From Oscillospiraceae bacterium (GTDB taxonomy: Bacteria; Bacillota; Clostridia; Oscillospirales; Oscillospiraceae): 34,713 nt of DNA. Positions 8,657 to 16,788 of this stretch are shown here, piece after piece. Where the stretch lies: assembly GCA_021770845.1 (NCBI GenBank), contig JAETQF010000022.1, forward strand, positions 1-34,713, in the 5' to 3' direction. The notes under the pieces were generated by a model. It searched no databases and had not been told where the DNA came from. It saw only the letters and a program-made list of their open reading frames with translations. The position numbers and the translations under genes are program-made. How positions within the stretch are numbered: position 1 is the stretch's first letter; each line of letters begins with the position of its first letter.

Positions 8657-8682
8657 TTCCTTTTTCTCGAGAGAAAAAGGAA
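8657..8682. repeat. Perfect inverted repeat after the dehydrogenase fusion
   Basis: Two perfect 12-bp arms (8657-8668, 8671-8682) separated by GA, directly after the stop codon. There is no T-tract after it; the left arm itself is T-rich. A second small palindrome (about 8691-8703) follows. It could be a terminator, an RNA 3' stabiliser, or a partial stop between the dehydrogenase and flavodiiron genes. The rest of 8683-8790 shows only a weak TATTAT at 8756. Confidence 0.6.
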
Positions 8683-8804
8683 TCAAAAAGAGCTTGAAGC
8701 TCGCTTCCGCTGTGGGCGTTTATCTGATCTGTATGTGCCCGGCAACGGAACATTCTATTATCATAAGCTGAACACACATTCTTTCAATACAAGGAGGATC
8801 GCTT

Positions 8805-10022
8805 ATGTACTGCGTGCGCAGTGTCACCGACAACCTGTACTGGGTGGGCGCCAACGATCACCGTCTGCACCTGTTTGAGAACATCCACCCCATTCCCCGG
8901 GGCGTGAGCTACAACGCCTATCTCCTGCTGGACAAGTCCACCGTCCTATTCGACACCGTGGACTGGTCTGCCTGCCGCCAGCTGCTGGAGAACCTGGATC
9001 ACCTGCTGGACGGCCGGCCCCTGGACTACCTGCTGATCAACCATATGGAGCCCGATCACGGCGCCTCCATTGAGGAGATCCTCATCCGCTGGCCCGACGT
9101 GAAGGTCATCTCCACCGAGAAGGCGTTCATGCTCATGCGGCAGTTCGGCTTCCACATCGACGGCCACGAGCTGATCCAGGTCAAGGAGGGGGACACCTTC
9201 TCCTTCGGCGATCACACCGTCACCTTCGTGGAGGCCCCCATGGTGCACTGGCCCGAGGCCATGGTCACCTTCGACCTCACCAACGGCGCGCTGTTCGCGG
9301 CCGACGCCTTCGGCACCTTCGGCGCCCTGGACGGCAAGCTGTTCGCCGACGAGGTGGACTTCGACCGGGACTGGATCGACGACGCCCGGCGCTACCTCAC
9401 CAACATCGTGGGCAAGTACGGCCCCCACGTCCAGCTCCTGCTGAAGAAGGCGGGCGGCATTCTGGACAAGATCAAGTTTATCTGCCCGCTCCACGGGCCG
9501 GTGTGGCGCAAGGATCTGATGTACTTCATCGACAAGTACGACAAGTGGAGCAAGTACCAGCCCGAGGAGGACGGCGTGCTCATCGCCTACGCCTCTATGT
9601 ACGGCAACACCGAGTCCGCCGCCCAGGCCCTGGCCTCCAAGCTGTGCGAGAAGGGCTGCACCAATGTGTGGGTGTACGACGTGTCCAACACCCACGTGTC
9701 CCAGCTGGTCAGCGAGTCCTTCCGGCTCAGCCATCTGGTGTTCGCCTCCGTCACCTACAACCTGGGGATCTACCCGGTGATGCACGACTACCTGATGCAC
9801 CTGAAGGCCCTCAACTTCCAGAACCGCACCTGCGCCATCATTGAGAACGGCTCCTGGGCCGTCAAGTCCGGCGACCTGATGCAGAAGTTCCTGGAGGACG
9901 AGATGAAGAACATGACCGTGCTCAACGATCGGCTCACCCTGGCCTCCGCCCTCCACCCCGACAAGGAGCTGGAGCTGGACGCCCTGGCCGACGCCATCAT
10001 CGAGTCCATGGGGAAGAAGTAA
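8805..10022 (+). CDS. fprA: A-type flavodiiron protein (oxygen/NO reductase)
   Basis: A 405-aa two-domain cytosolic enzyme. Residues about 1-250 are a metallo-beta-lactamase fold with every diiron ligand of active flavodiiron proteins: H80-x-E82-x-D84-H85, His148 (MVHWPE), Asp167 (FAADAFG) and His230 (CPLHGPVWR). Residues about 257-400 are a flavodoxin domain with the FMN loop ASMYGNTESA. The family reduces O2 to water or NO to N2O, taking electrons from rubredoxin or F420. It lacks a fused rubredoxin, as is normal for class A, so it needs an external donor; the gene upstream encodes one as a fusion domain. The ATG has AAGGAGG 7 nt upstream. A strong terminator follows. Confidence 0.95.
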   Translation: MYCVRSVTDNLYWVGANDHRLHLFENIHPIPRGVSYNAYLLLDKSTVLFDTVDWSACRQLLENLDHLLDGRPLDYLLINHMEPDHGASIEEILIRWPDVKVISTEKAFMLMRQFGFHIDGHELIQVKEGDTFSFGDHTVTFVEAPMVHWPEAMVTFDLTNGALFAADAFGTFGALDGKLFADEVDFDRDWIDDARRYLTNIVGKYGPHVQLLLKKAGGILDKIKFICPLHGPVWRKDLMYFIDKYDKWSKYQPEEDGVLIAYASMYGNTESAAQALASKLCEKGCTNVWVYDVSNTHVSQLVSESFRLSHLVFASVTYNLGIYPVMHDYLMHLKALNFQNRTCAIIENGSWAVKSGDLMQKFLEDEMKNMTVLNDRLTLASALHPDKELELDALADAIIESMGKK

Positions 10023-10044
10023 TCCCGCCGCCCAAACAAACAGC

Positions 10045-10075
10045 GGGGAGGCATGGCCTGCGGCCATGCCTCCCC
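10045..10075. terminator. Bidirectional terminator, fprA and PepSY gene
   Basis: A 14-bp perfect stem (10045-10058 with 10062-10075) with a 3-nt loop between two convergent genes, followed by GTTTAT on the plus strand. Confidence 0.85.
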
Positions 10076-10091
10076 GTTTATCGTGTTTCGC

Positions 10092-11291
10092 TCAGTCCCG
10101 CTCGAAGCTCAGCACCGCGCCGGAGGCCCCGTCGATCTCAAACTCGTACTCCAGGCCGTCCTTGTAGAACTCGATCTCATACACCAGCCTGCCGTTGTCG
10201 TAGTCCCGCTCCACCTTGGTGAACGTCACGTCCCCGGCGGCGCAGCCGGCGTGGTTCAGGGCGGCGTTCTTTGCCGCCTCCGCGCCGATATCCGTCCCCC
10301 CGGTCTGGCCGGTCGTGCCTCCGTGGTGGTCTACGGAGCTGTGGTGCGCCTCCACGTGCCTGCTGAACACCGCCCCGGTCTGGGCGTGGATCTCATACTC
10401 GTACTCATGGGTGGCGGTGTAGAACTCCAGCTCGTACACCGGCACCCCGTCCTCATAGTCCATCCGCACCTTGGTGAACCGGACGTCCCCGGCGGACACG
10501 CCCGCGTCGGCCAGCGCCGCGTTTTTCGCCGCGTCCGCGCCGATATACGTCCCCGACGGCTGGGTGGGCCTGGGCCCCTGGGTGGCGGGGGGCTGGGTGG
10601 GAGCCGGCGTGGGAGCGGGGGTGGGCCTCGCCGTGGCCGGGGGCTGGGTGGGCCGCTGGGTGGCCGGAGCCCCGGTCTGGGCGGGGGGCGTCTCCCCTGT
10701 GCCCTGGCCCACGTAGGTGGTGGTCTTTTTGCTGTACACCGCCCCGGTCTGGCCGTTGATCTCGTACTCATACTCCACGTTGCCGCTGTAGAACTTGAAC
10801 TCGTAGACGGGGATCCCCCCCTCCGTGTCCTGCTCCGCCTGGGCAAAGACGGCCTGCTCCAGGGTCACCCCCGCGTCCGCCAGGGCGATGTCCCGGGCCT
10901 CCTCCAGGGTGATCGTGCCCGCCGCCGGGATACTGTTTCCCGGCCCCTTCACCGTTTTCTGCTCCTTCTTCACCACCGAGCCGTCGGCGGCGTTGATCTT
11001 GTACTCATACTCCGTCTCCCCGGCCAGGAACTCCACCTCGTACACAAATTCCCCCTGGAACCGCTCATACTTCACCTGGAGCACCTGGGCGGAGGCGGGA
11101 TCCACCCCCGCGTCGGCAAAGGCATAGTTCTGGGCCGCCTCCCCGCCGATGGCGGAGGCCTGCTCCGGCCCCCGCGCCCCGGAGGCGATCATCACCACGC
11201 AGATCCCGGCAGTCACCAGGATCACGGCAAGGCAGGCCACGGCCAGCGCCGCCCGCCTGGGGGTGGAGAACAGTTCTTTGAGCTTGGACAT
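10092..11291 (-). CDS. Membrane-anchored protein with four PepSY domains
   Basis: A 399-aa protein. Residues about 14-36 are one strong hydrophobic segment, giving a short cytosolic N terminus and a large outside part. Four PepSY-type repeats follow, each with the pattern A-x-x-x-A-L-x-D-A-G-V, then Y-E-[VFLI]-[EK]-F, a Y-[EK]-Y-[EK]-I strand and G-x-[VA]. A Pro/Thr/Ala-rich linker separates repeats 2 and 3. PepSY domains are known as inhibitory or chaperone-like modules of secreted proteases and occur in envelope proteins. No protease is encoded next to it. An earlier start at 11351 is open, but ATG 11291 has AAAGGAGG 8 nt upstream and is preferred. Function unknown beyond the domain call. 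Confidence 0.85.
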   Translation of the reverse strand: MSKLKELFSTPRRAALAVACLAVILVTAGICVVMIASGARGPEQASAIGGEAAQNYAFADAGVDPASAQVLQVKYERFQGEFVYEVEFLAGETEYEYKINAADGSVVKKEQKTVKGPGNSIPAAGTITLEEARDIALADAGVTLEQAVFAQAEQDTEGGIPVYEFKFYSGNVEYEYEINGQTGAVYSKKTTTYVGQGTGETPPAQTGAPATQRPTQPPATARPTPAPTPAPTQPPATQGPRPTQPSGTYIGADAAKNAALADAGVSAGDVRFTKVRMDYEDGVPVYELEFYTATHEYEYEIHAQTGAVFSRHVEAHHSSVDHHGGTTGQTGGTDIGAEAAKNAALNHAGCAAGDVTFTKVERDYDNGRLVYEIEFYKDGLEYEFEIDGASGAVLSFERD

Positions 11292-11366
11292 CACAGGGCC
11301 CTCCTTTCCTCCGCCTGGGCCCCAGCCCTCCGGCCGCGGGGCTCCTCCCAACGGATAGCCGCCTTC

Positions 11367-11395
11367 ATTATACCGCCGGACTGAGGGGCCGTCAA
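11367..11395 (-). promoter_or_regulatory. Promoter of the PepSY-protein gene
   Basis: Minus strand TTGACG (11395-11390), 17-bp spacer, TATAAT (11372-11367), 76 bp upstream of the ATG at 11291. Its position also argues against the longer start at 11351. Confidence 0.75.
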
Positions 11396-11450
11396 GGCTG
11401 TCCGGCGGCGTGTTTCAGACAAATTTTTCCCAGCAGGCCCCCCTGCCCCC

Positions 11451-11479
11451 TTGCTTTTTGGCGGGAAGTGTGGTATAAA
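11451..11479 (+). promoter_or_regulatory. Promoter of the CNNM-type transporter gene
   Basis: TTGCTT (11451-11456), 17-bp spacer, TATAAA (11474-11479). The AT-rich leader contains a small inverted repeat, TTTACT (11515-11520) with AGTAAA (11529-11534), just before the AGGAG site. Confidence 0.55.
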
Positions 11480-11553
11480 TCTTTGCAATACCTCCCCATG
11501 GGCGGGGGTAAATTTTTACTTAATATAGAGTAAATAGGAGTTGATCTGTCCAC

Positions 11554-12822
11554 ATGGACCCAGATAGTATGCTGCTGCTGGCCGTACTGGTGCTGATGGT
11601 GGTGATGTCGGGCTATTTCTCCGCCACCGAAACGGCGTTTACCTCCCTCAACCGCATCCGCCTGAAAAGCCGCGCCGACAACGGCGACAAGAAGGCGGAA
11701 AAGACCCTGGCCCTGGCGGAGGACTACGACAAGCTGCTGTCCACCATCCTCATCGGCAACAACATCGTCAACAACGTGGCCGCCACCCTGTCCACCCTGC
11801 TGTTCATCAAGCTCATCGACGAGGTGAACGGCCCGGCGGTGTCCACCATTGTGCTCACCGTGGTGGTGCTGATCTTCGGCGAGGTCTCCCCCAAGAGCCT
11901 GGCCAAGGAGTCCCCGGAGGCCTTCGCCATGTTCTCCGCGCCGCTGCTGCGGCTGTTCATGGCGCTGCTCACCCCGCTGAACTTCCTGTTCGGCCTGTGG
12001 AAGAAGCTGCTCACCCTGCTGTTCCACAAGGAGCAGGAGGAGGGCATCACCGACGAGGAGCTGGTCACCATGGTGGTGGAGGCGGAGGATCAGGGCGGCC
12101 TGGACAAGGAGGAGAGCCAGCTCATCCGCTCCGCCATCCGCTTCGACAACCTGGAGGCGGGGGACATCCTCACCCCCCGGGTGGACGTGGTGGCGGTGGA
12201 GGATACCTCCACCCTGGAGGAGGTGGCGTCGGTGTTCGCCGCCGAGGGCTACTCCCGCCTGCCCGTCTACCACGAGAGCATCGACGACGTGGTGGGGGTG
12301 CTCCACCAGAAGGATCTGTTCTCCGCCCGGTTCCACGGCCGCACCCAGCTGGAGCCCCTGGTGCGCCCGGTGCTCCACATCACCTCCGGCACCAAGATCG
12401 ACGACCTGATGCGCCAGTTCCAGCGCACCAAGACCCAGATGGCGGTGGTGGTGGACGAGTACGGCGGCACCGAGGGCATCCTCACCATGGAGGACATTGT
12501 GGAGGAGCTGGTGGGCGAGATCTGGGACGAGCACGACGAGGTGGTGGAGGAGTTCCGCAAGCAGCCCGATGGCAGCTACCTCATCGCCTGCTCCGCCGAT
12601 CTGGACGACCTCTACGACCTGTTCCAGGTCACCGGCGAGTGTGACGCCGCCACCGTGTCCGGCTGGGTGCTGGAGCAGCTGGGCCGGGTGCCCGAGCCGG
12701 GGGATCGCTTCACCTGGGAAAACCTGGACGTGACCGTCACCCGGGCGGAGCACCACCGGGTGCTGGAGATCCGGGTGGAGGTTCTGCCGGAGCCGGAGGA
12801 CGGCGAGGGTGGAGACGGCTGA
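11554..12822 (+). CDS. CNNM/HlyC-CorC family transporter
   Basis: A 422-aa membrane protein. The N-terminal DUF21/CNNM transmembrane domain (about 1-190) shows SGYFSATETAFTSLNRIRLK and the GNNIVNNVAATLSTLL motif near residue 68. A pair of CBS domains follows (about 200-330; DILTPRVDVV, YSRLPVYHESIDDVVGVLHQKD, MAVVVDEYGGTEGILTMEDIVEELVGEIWDE), then a CorC/HlyC transporter-associated domain to the end. Studied relatives (CorB, CNNM, MpfA) are Mg2+ exporters or Na+-coupled Mg2+ exchangers; the old haemolysin name is misleading. The AGGAG site is rather far (13 nt) from the ATG. A strong terminator follows, so it is a single transcription unit. Confidence 0.9.
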   Translation: MDPDSMLLLAVLVLMVVMSGYFSATETAFTSLNRIRLKSRADNGDKKAEKTLALAEDYDKLLSTILIGNNIVNNVAATLSTLLFIKLIDEVNGPAVSTIVLTVVVLIFGEVSPKSLAKESPEAFAMFSAPLLRLFMALLTPLNFLFGLWKKLLTLLFHKEQEEGITDEELVTMVVEAEDQGGLDKEESQLIRSAIRFDNLEAGDILTPRVDVVAVEDTSTLEEVASVFAAEGYSRLPVYHESIDDVVGVLHQKDLFSARFHGRTQLEPLVRPVLHITSGTKIDDLMRQFQRTKTQMAVVVDEYGGTEGILTMEDIVEELVGEIWDEHDEVVEEFRKQPDGSYLIACSADLDDLYDLFQVTGECDAATVSGWVLEQLGRVPEPGDRFTWENLDVTVTRAEHHRVLEIRVEVLPEPEDGEGGDG

Positions 12823-12844
12823 CCATAGCAAGGATCAATTCGGC

Positions 12845-12882
12845 GCGGCCGCCCGAACAACCGGGCGGCCGCTTATTTTTTG
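12845..12882 (+). terminator. Intrinsic terminator after the CNNM gene
   Basis: An 11-bp perfect GC-rich stem (12845-12855 with 12862-12872), 6-nt loop, then TTATTTTTT. It ends 17 bp before the mtaB start codon, and no separate mtaB promoter is obvious between them, so some read-through may feed mtaB. Confidence 0.88.
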
Positions 12883-12898
12883 AAAGGGGGAACCGCCC

Positions 12899-14197
12899 GT
12901 GCGGATCGCCATCTACACCCTGGGCTGCAAGGTGAACCAGGTGGAGACCCAGGCCATGGAGCGGGAGCTGCTCCGCCGGGGCCACACTCTGGCGGACTTC
13001 GACGGCCCCGCCGACGCCTATATTGTGAACACCTGCACCGTCACCGCCGTCAGCGACAAGAAGTGCCGCAACCTGATCCGCCGCGCCCGGAAAAACGGGG
13101 AGGCTGTGGTGGCGGTGTGCGGCTGCTACGCCCAGACCGACCCGGCGGCGGTGTCCGCCCTGGGGGTGGATCTGGTGTCCGGCTCGGCGGGGCGGATGGA
13201 CTTTCTGGATCGGCTGGAGGCGCTGCTCCGGCAGCGGACGGGCCAGGTGGTGGCGGTGGACGAGGCCCTGAAGCGCCGGCAGTTCGAGCGCCTGCCCGCC
13301 GGGGGGGTGTCCGGCCGCACCCGGGCCATGCTGAAGGTGGAGGACGGCTGCGCCAACTTCTGCGCCTACTGCGTCATCCCCTATGCCCGGGGGCCGGTGC
13401 GCTCCCTGCCCTTGGAGGAGGCGTCAGAGGAGGCAAAGCGGCTGGCAGCGGAGGGCTACCGGGAGATCGTCCTCACCGGCATCGAGATCTCCTCCTGGGG
13501 CCGGGATCTCCGGACGGGAGAGGCGCTTATCGACCTCATGGAGGCGGTGTGCGCCGCCGCCCCCGGCTGCCGGATCCGGCTGGGATCCCTGGAGCCCCGC
13601 ACCATCACGGAGGAGTTCTGCGTCCGGGCGGCCAGGCTGCCCAACCTGTGCCCCCACTTCCACCTCTCCCTCCAGTCCGGCTGCGACGCCACCCTGAAGC
13701 GGATGAACCGGAAGTACGACACCGCCCGCTTTTTGGAGAGCGTGGAGCTGCTGCGCGGGCACTTCCACCGACCCGCCGTCACCACCGACTTGATCGTGGG
13801 CTTTCCCGGGGAATCGGAGGCGGAGTTCGCCCAGACCCTGGCCTTTCTCCGGCGTTGCGCCTTTTCCGCCATGCACATTTTCCCTTACTCCAAGCGCCCC
13901 GGCACCCCGGCGGCGTCCATGCCGGATCAGGCGCCCAACGCCGTCAAGGAGGCCCGGGCCAAGGAGGCGGCGGAGCTGGCCGCCGGGATGGAGCGGCGCT
14001 ACCTGGAACAGTGGCAGCGGGTAGAGGTGCTGTTCGAGGAGGAGAAGGACGGTCTGTGGTGGGGCCACACCACCCGATACTGCCGGGTGGGCGTCCGGAG
14101 CGAGGACAATCTCCACAACCGGCTGCGGCAGGTGGAGGTCACCGGCGTGGAGGGCTCCGCCCTGCTGGGGGAGCTTGCGCCGGAGCCAGAGCCGTGA
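12899..14197 (+). CDS. mtaB: tRNA (t6A37)-methylthiotransferase MtaB
   Basis: A 432-aa radical-SAM enzyme that adds the 2-methylthio group to t6A at tRNA position 37. The N-terminal UPF0004 domain opens with IYTLGCKVNQVETQAME and carries the three auxiliary-cluster cysteines (LGCKVNQ, NTCTVT, VCGCYAQ). The radical-SAM motif is CANFCAYC near residue 151, and the C terminus contains a TRAM-like region. The IYTLGCKVNQ opening and length separate it from MiaB and RimO. It starts with GTG; AAAGGGGG lies 8 nt upstream and no better start exists. The promoter of the next gene lies inside its last codons. Confidence 0.93.
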   Translation: MRIAIYTLGCKVNQVETQAMERELLRRGHTLADFDGPADAYIVNTCTVTAVSDKKCRNLIRRARKNGEAVVAVCGCYAQTDPAAVSALGVDLVSGSAGRMDFLDRLEALLRQRTGQVVAVDEALKRRQFERLPAGGVSGRTRAMLKVEDGCANFCAYCVIPYARGPVRSLPLEEASEEAKRLAAEGYREIVLTGIEISSWGRDLRTGEALIDLMEAVCAAAPGCRIRLGSLEPRTITEEFCVRAARLPNLCPHFHLSLQSGCDATLKRMNRKYDTARFLESVELLRGHFHRPAVTTDLIVGFPGESEAEFAQTLAFLRRCAFSAMHIFPYSKRPGTPAASMPDQAPNAVKEARAKEAAELAAGMERRYLEQWQRVEVLFEEEKDGLWWGHTTRYCRVGVRSEDNLHNRLRQVEVTGVEGSALLGELAPEPEP

Positions 14198-14203
14198 TAT
14201 AAT
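14175..14203 (+). promoter_or_regulatory. Promoter of the mscS gene, overlapping the mtaB end
   Basis: TTGCGC (14175-14180), 17-bp spacer, TATAAT (14198-14203) with an extended TG one base before the -10. It is identical in hexamers and spacing to the cyuA promoter. Confidence 0.7.
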
Positions 14204-14239
14204 ACCATAAATCACCCAGAGAGAAAGAAGGTGGGGCCC

Positions 14240-15148
14240 ATGGCCATCGCGCTCACCGGAATCGTGCCCGAGGAGACCGCGGAGGGCCTGTGGAACAGCG
14301 TCCGGAACATCACCGCCAGCAATATTTTCACCGCCGTGCTGGTGGCGGCGGCCTGTCTGGTGGCCATGAAGGTGCTGCTCAAGGTGCTGGATCGGGCCCT
14401 GGGCCGCTCCAGGCTGGATCCCTCCCTGCAAAAGCTGCTGCGGGGCATCCTCAAGGCGGGGCTGTGGTTCGTCACCGCCATCATCGTGCTGGGCTGTCTG
14501 AATATTGAGGTCACCTCCCTGGTGGCGGTGCTGTCGGTGGTGGGGCTGGCCTTCTCGCTGGCGCTGCAGAGCTTCCTGTCCAACGCGGCGGGGGGGATGC
14601 AGCTGCTGGCCTCCCACCCCTTTTCCGTGGGGGACTTTGTGGAGGCGGGGGGCTGCTCCGGCACGGTGGAGGAGATGGGCCTGTTTTACACCAAGCTCAC
14701 CACCCCGGACAACAAGCTGGTGCAGCTGCCCAACAGCACCATCGTCGCCGCCAACATTACCAACTTCTCCCAGCAGTCCACCCGGCGGGTGGATCTGACC
14801 GTGTCCGCCTCCTACGACGCCCCCCCGGAGCAGGTCATTGCCCTGCTGGCCCGGCTGGCAGCGGAGCACCCCCTGGTGCTGGACGATCCGGCCCCCGCCG
14901 CCCACGTGGACGGGTACGGCGACAGCGCCGTCAACTACGTCCTGCGGGTGTGGTGCGCCAACGCCGACTACTGGACGGTGTACTACGGCCTGCTGGACGG
15001 CTTCAAGCCCGCCTTTGACAAAGCGGGCGTGGAGATGACCTACCCCCACCTGAACATACACTTCGGGGACGGGGCATATGCTGATCCAAACGCCCTTGTG
15101 CGTGGGGATAGGAAACGGGGCGGCGGGCCCGCCCGGAAAGAGACGTAA
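14240..15148 (+). CDS. mscS: Small-conductance mechanosensitive channel (MscS family)
   Basis: A 302-aa membrane protein with three hydrophobic segments. The third is the pore helix, in the region VVGLAFSLALQSFLSNAAGG. The beta domain then shows HPFSVGDFVEAGGCSGTVEEMGLFYTKL and LPNSTIVAANITNFS, the classic MscS core. Such channels open on membrane tension to release solutes in osmotic downshift. The ATG at 14240 fits the AAGGTGG site; an in-frame GTG at 14231 lies inside that site and is less likely. The next gene's ribosome site overlaps this stop codon, so the two are co-transcribed. Confidence 0.9.
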   Translation: MAIALTGIVPEETAEGLWNSVRNITASNIFTAVLVAAACLVAMKVLLKVLDRALGRSRLDPSLQKLLRGILKAGLWFVTAIIVLGCLNIEVTSLVAVLSVVGLAFSLALQSFLSNAAGGMQLLASHPFSVGDFVEAGGCSGTVEEMGLFYTKLTTPDNKLVQLPNSTIVAANITNFSQQSTRRVDLTVSASYDAPPEQVIALLARLAAEHPLVLDDPAPAAHVDGYGDSAVNYVLRVWCANADYWTVYYGLLDGFKPAFDKAGVEMTYPHLNIHFGDGAYADPNALVRGDRKRGGGPARKET

Positions 15149-15160
15149 GGAGGAATGAAT

Positions 15161-15760
15161 ATGAACTATCCAAGCGCGGCCAGCGGGCTGAAAACCATGT
15201 TCCTGGCCCAGATCCTGACCATTGTGGGGGGCGTGATCGCCATCTTAGGCGGCGTACTGGCGGTAGTCACCCTGGGGCTGCTGTCCATCGTAGTAGTGCT
15301 GGCGTCGCTGCTGGTGATAGCGGCGGGCATCCTGGAGATCTGGGGCCTGTACAAAGCCGGCGCGGACGACGAGGGCTACCGCGGGGCGCTGATCTTCGCG
15401 GTGATCAGCGTGGTGCTGGGCGTTGTGGTGAACCTGATCACCAAGGACGGGAGTATTCTCAGATCACTGGCGTCCCTCGTCCAGACGGTGCTGAACTTCC
15501 TGGTGGTGAACGCCGTGTGCCAGACCACCTCCAACCTGCTCCACTCCATGGGCAAGGACGATCTGGCGGAGAAGGGGAACACCGTGTCCAAGCTCTATTT
15601 CATCTGCACCGTGATCACCGTGGTGTGCACCCTGGTGGGCGCCATCCCCGTCCTCAACATTCTGGCGGGGCTGGCCAGCATCGTGGGCGGCGTCATCACC
15701 ATCGTGGGCTATGTGCTCTATCTGATCTTCCTGAGCAACGGCAGCACGGCGCTGCAATAA
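15161..15760 (+). CDS. Small polytopic membrane protein, function unknown
   Basis: A 199-aa protein with four or five hydrophobic segments, including a Gly/Ile/Val-rich first hairpin (LTIVGGVIAILGGVLAVV). It has no motif I can assign. The hydrophobic pattern resembles generic DUF-type membrane proteins of Clostridia. ATG 15161 is preferred over ATG 15155, since AAGGAGG at 15147-15153 leaves only one base to the first but seven to the second. It overlaps the mscS operon end, so it may be involved in the same envelope or osmotic response; that is only context. A strong terminator follows. Confidence 0.75.
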   Translation: MNYPSAASGLKTMFLAQILTIVGGVIAILGGVLAVVTLGLLSIVVVLASLLVIAAGILEIWGLYKAGADDEGYRGALIFAVISVVLGVVVNLITKDGSILRSLASLVQTVLNFLVVNAVCQTTSNLLHSMGKDDLAEKGNTVSKLYFICTVITVVCTLVGAIPVLNILAGLASIVGGVITIVGYVLYLIFLSNGSTALQ

Positions 15761-15775
15761 CGGATCCACGTCCCC

Positions 15776-15808
15776 AAGGCCCGGCCGCGTCTGCGGCCGG
15801 GCCTTTTT
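15776..15808 (+). terminator. Terminator of the mscS operon
   Basis: A 13-bp perfect stem (15776-15788 with 15793-15805), 4-nt loop, continuous with TTTTT. Confidence 0.9.
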
Positions 15809-15812
15809 CCGC

Positions 15813-15841
15813 TTCCCTTTTGGAGCTGGCTGTGTTATACT
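15813..15841 (+). promoter_or_regulatory. Extended -10 promoter of tmk
   Basis: TATACT at 15836-15841 preceded by TG with one base between (extended -10). The -35 position 17 bp upstream is poor (TTCCCT), which extended -10 promoters tolerate. It leaves a leader of about 25 nt. Confidence 0.55.
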
Positions 15842-15871
15842 TGGAAAAAACCCAACGCGGAGGGACAGGCC

Positions 15872-16510
15872 ATGGAAAAGGGAAAGTTCATCGCCCTGGA
15901 GGGCATCGACGGCTCCGGCAAGAGCAGCCAGATCGGGCGGCTGACGGCCCGGCTGGAGGGCATGGGGGTGCGCTGCCTGGCCACCCGGGAGCCCACCGGC
16001 GGCCCTGTGGGCTCGCTGATCCGGCAGATCTTCACCGGCCGGGTGACGGCGGATCCCCGGGTCATCGCCGCGCTGTACGCCGCCGACCGCATCGATCACC
16101 TGGTGAACGAGGTGGACGGCCTGTGCGCCGTCCTGGACAAGGGGATCACCGTGGTCAGCGACCGCTACTACTTCTCCTCCTACGCCTACCACAGCGTGGA
16201 CGTGGACATGGACTGGGTCATCCAGGCCAACGCCCTGAGCGCGGGGCTTCTGCGGCCCACCCTCACGGTGTTTCTGGACGTGCCGGTGGAGACCGCCCTG
16301 GAGCGGATCCGCCAGAACCGCACGGTGGAGGAGATCTTCGACGGGGAGGAGCGGCTGCGCCGCACCCGGGAGCTGTACTTTGAGGCCTTCCGGCGGCTGG
16401 AGGACGTGGAGCGGGTGGCGGTGGTGGACGGATCCGGCACGCCCGACGAGGTGGCGGAGCGGATCTGGGCGGTGATTGCACCCTGTTTTTCCCAGGCGGA
16501 TCCGGCGTAA
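15872..16510 (+). CDS. tmk: Thymidylate kinase
   Basis: A 212-aa P-loop kinase phosphorylating dTMP to dTDP for DNA synthesis. It shows the P-loop EGIDGSGKSSQ near residue 8, the ATREPTGGPVG segment that binds the nucleotide, the DRYYFSSYAY motif in the DR(Y/H) position and FLDVPVETALERI. Length is normal. GGAGGG precedes the ATG. The gene stands alone between a terminator and the lysine-riboswitch promoter; its own 3' end has only a weak 6-bp hairpin (16517-16536) that overlaps the next -35. Confidence 0.95.
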   Translation: MEKGKFIALEGIDGSGKSSQIGRLTARLEGMGVRCLATREPTGGPVGSLIRQIFTGRVTADPRVIAALYAADRIDHLVNEVDGLCAVLDKGITVVSDRYYFSSYAYHSVDVDMDWVIQANALSAGLLRPTLTVFLDVPVETALERIRQNRTVEEIFDGEERLRRTRELYFEAFRRLEDVERVAVVDGSGTPDEVAERIWAVIAPCFSQADPA

Positions 16511-16536
16511 AAAAGCGGGGAAAATCAAGGTTCCCC

Positions 16537-16565
16537 TTGACAAGCTGGTAAACAAGTAGTATTAT
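16537..16565 (+). promoter_or_regulatory. Promoter of the lysine-riboswitch transporter gene
   Basis: TTGACA (16537-16542), 17-bp spacer, TATTAT (16560-16565), the best promoter match in the window. Transcription would begin about 20 bp before the aptamer. Confidence 0.9.
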
Positions 16566-16591
16566 CCTTGTATATTTCAAGTAAATACCGT

Positions 16592-16753
16592 CTGATAGAG
16601 GCGCGGACGCCATGCGTACCGCGGAGCCAACGGCCCGGCAGGCCGGCTTCGCGGGAGAGGGACGCCCGCCGAAGGCGCGGGGCCGGCCAAGCCCCCAGCC
16701 TGGGCCGTGGGAGAACATCCCCCGGACTGTCACGAAATGTGGAGCGCTATCCG
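16592..16753 (+). promoter_or_regulatory. Lysine riboswitch (L box) aptamer
   Basis: The leader matches the known L-box landmarks in order. GATAGAGGCGCG begins at 16594 (B. subtilis lysC has GATAGAGGTGCG), then GCCGAAGG in the middle, GGACTGTCACGAAA near the 3' side, and GGAGCGCTATCC at 16741. The P1 helix is GATAG (16594-16598) with CTATC (16747-16751). Lysine binding stabilises P1 and, with the downstream terminator, switches the gene off. GGAGCGC (16741-16747) can alternatively pair with GCGCTTCC of the terminator 5' arm (16792-16799), a plausible antiterminator. Known lysine riboswitches control lysine synthesis or uptake. Confidence 0.92.
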
Positions 16754-16788
16754 GTTCTTTGCCTTGCGGAATGTATTACATCTGCTTT

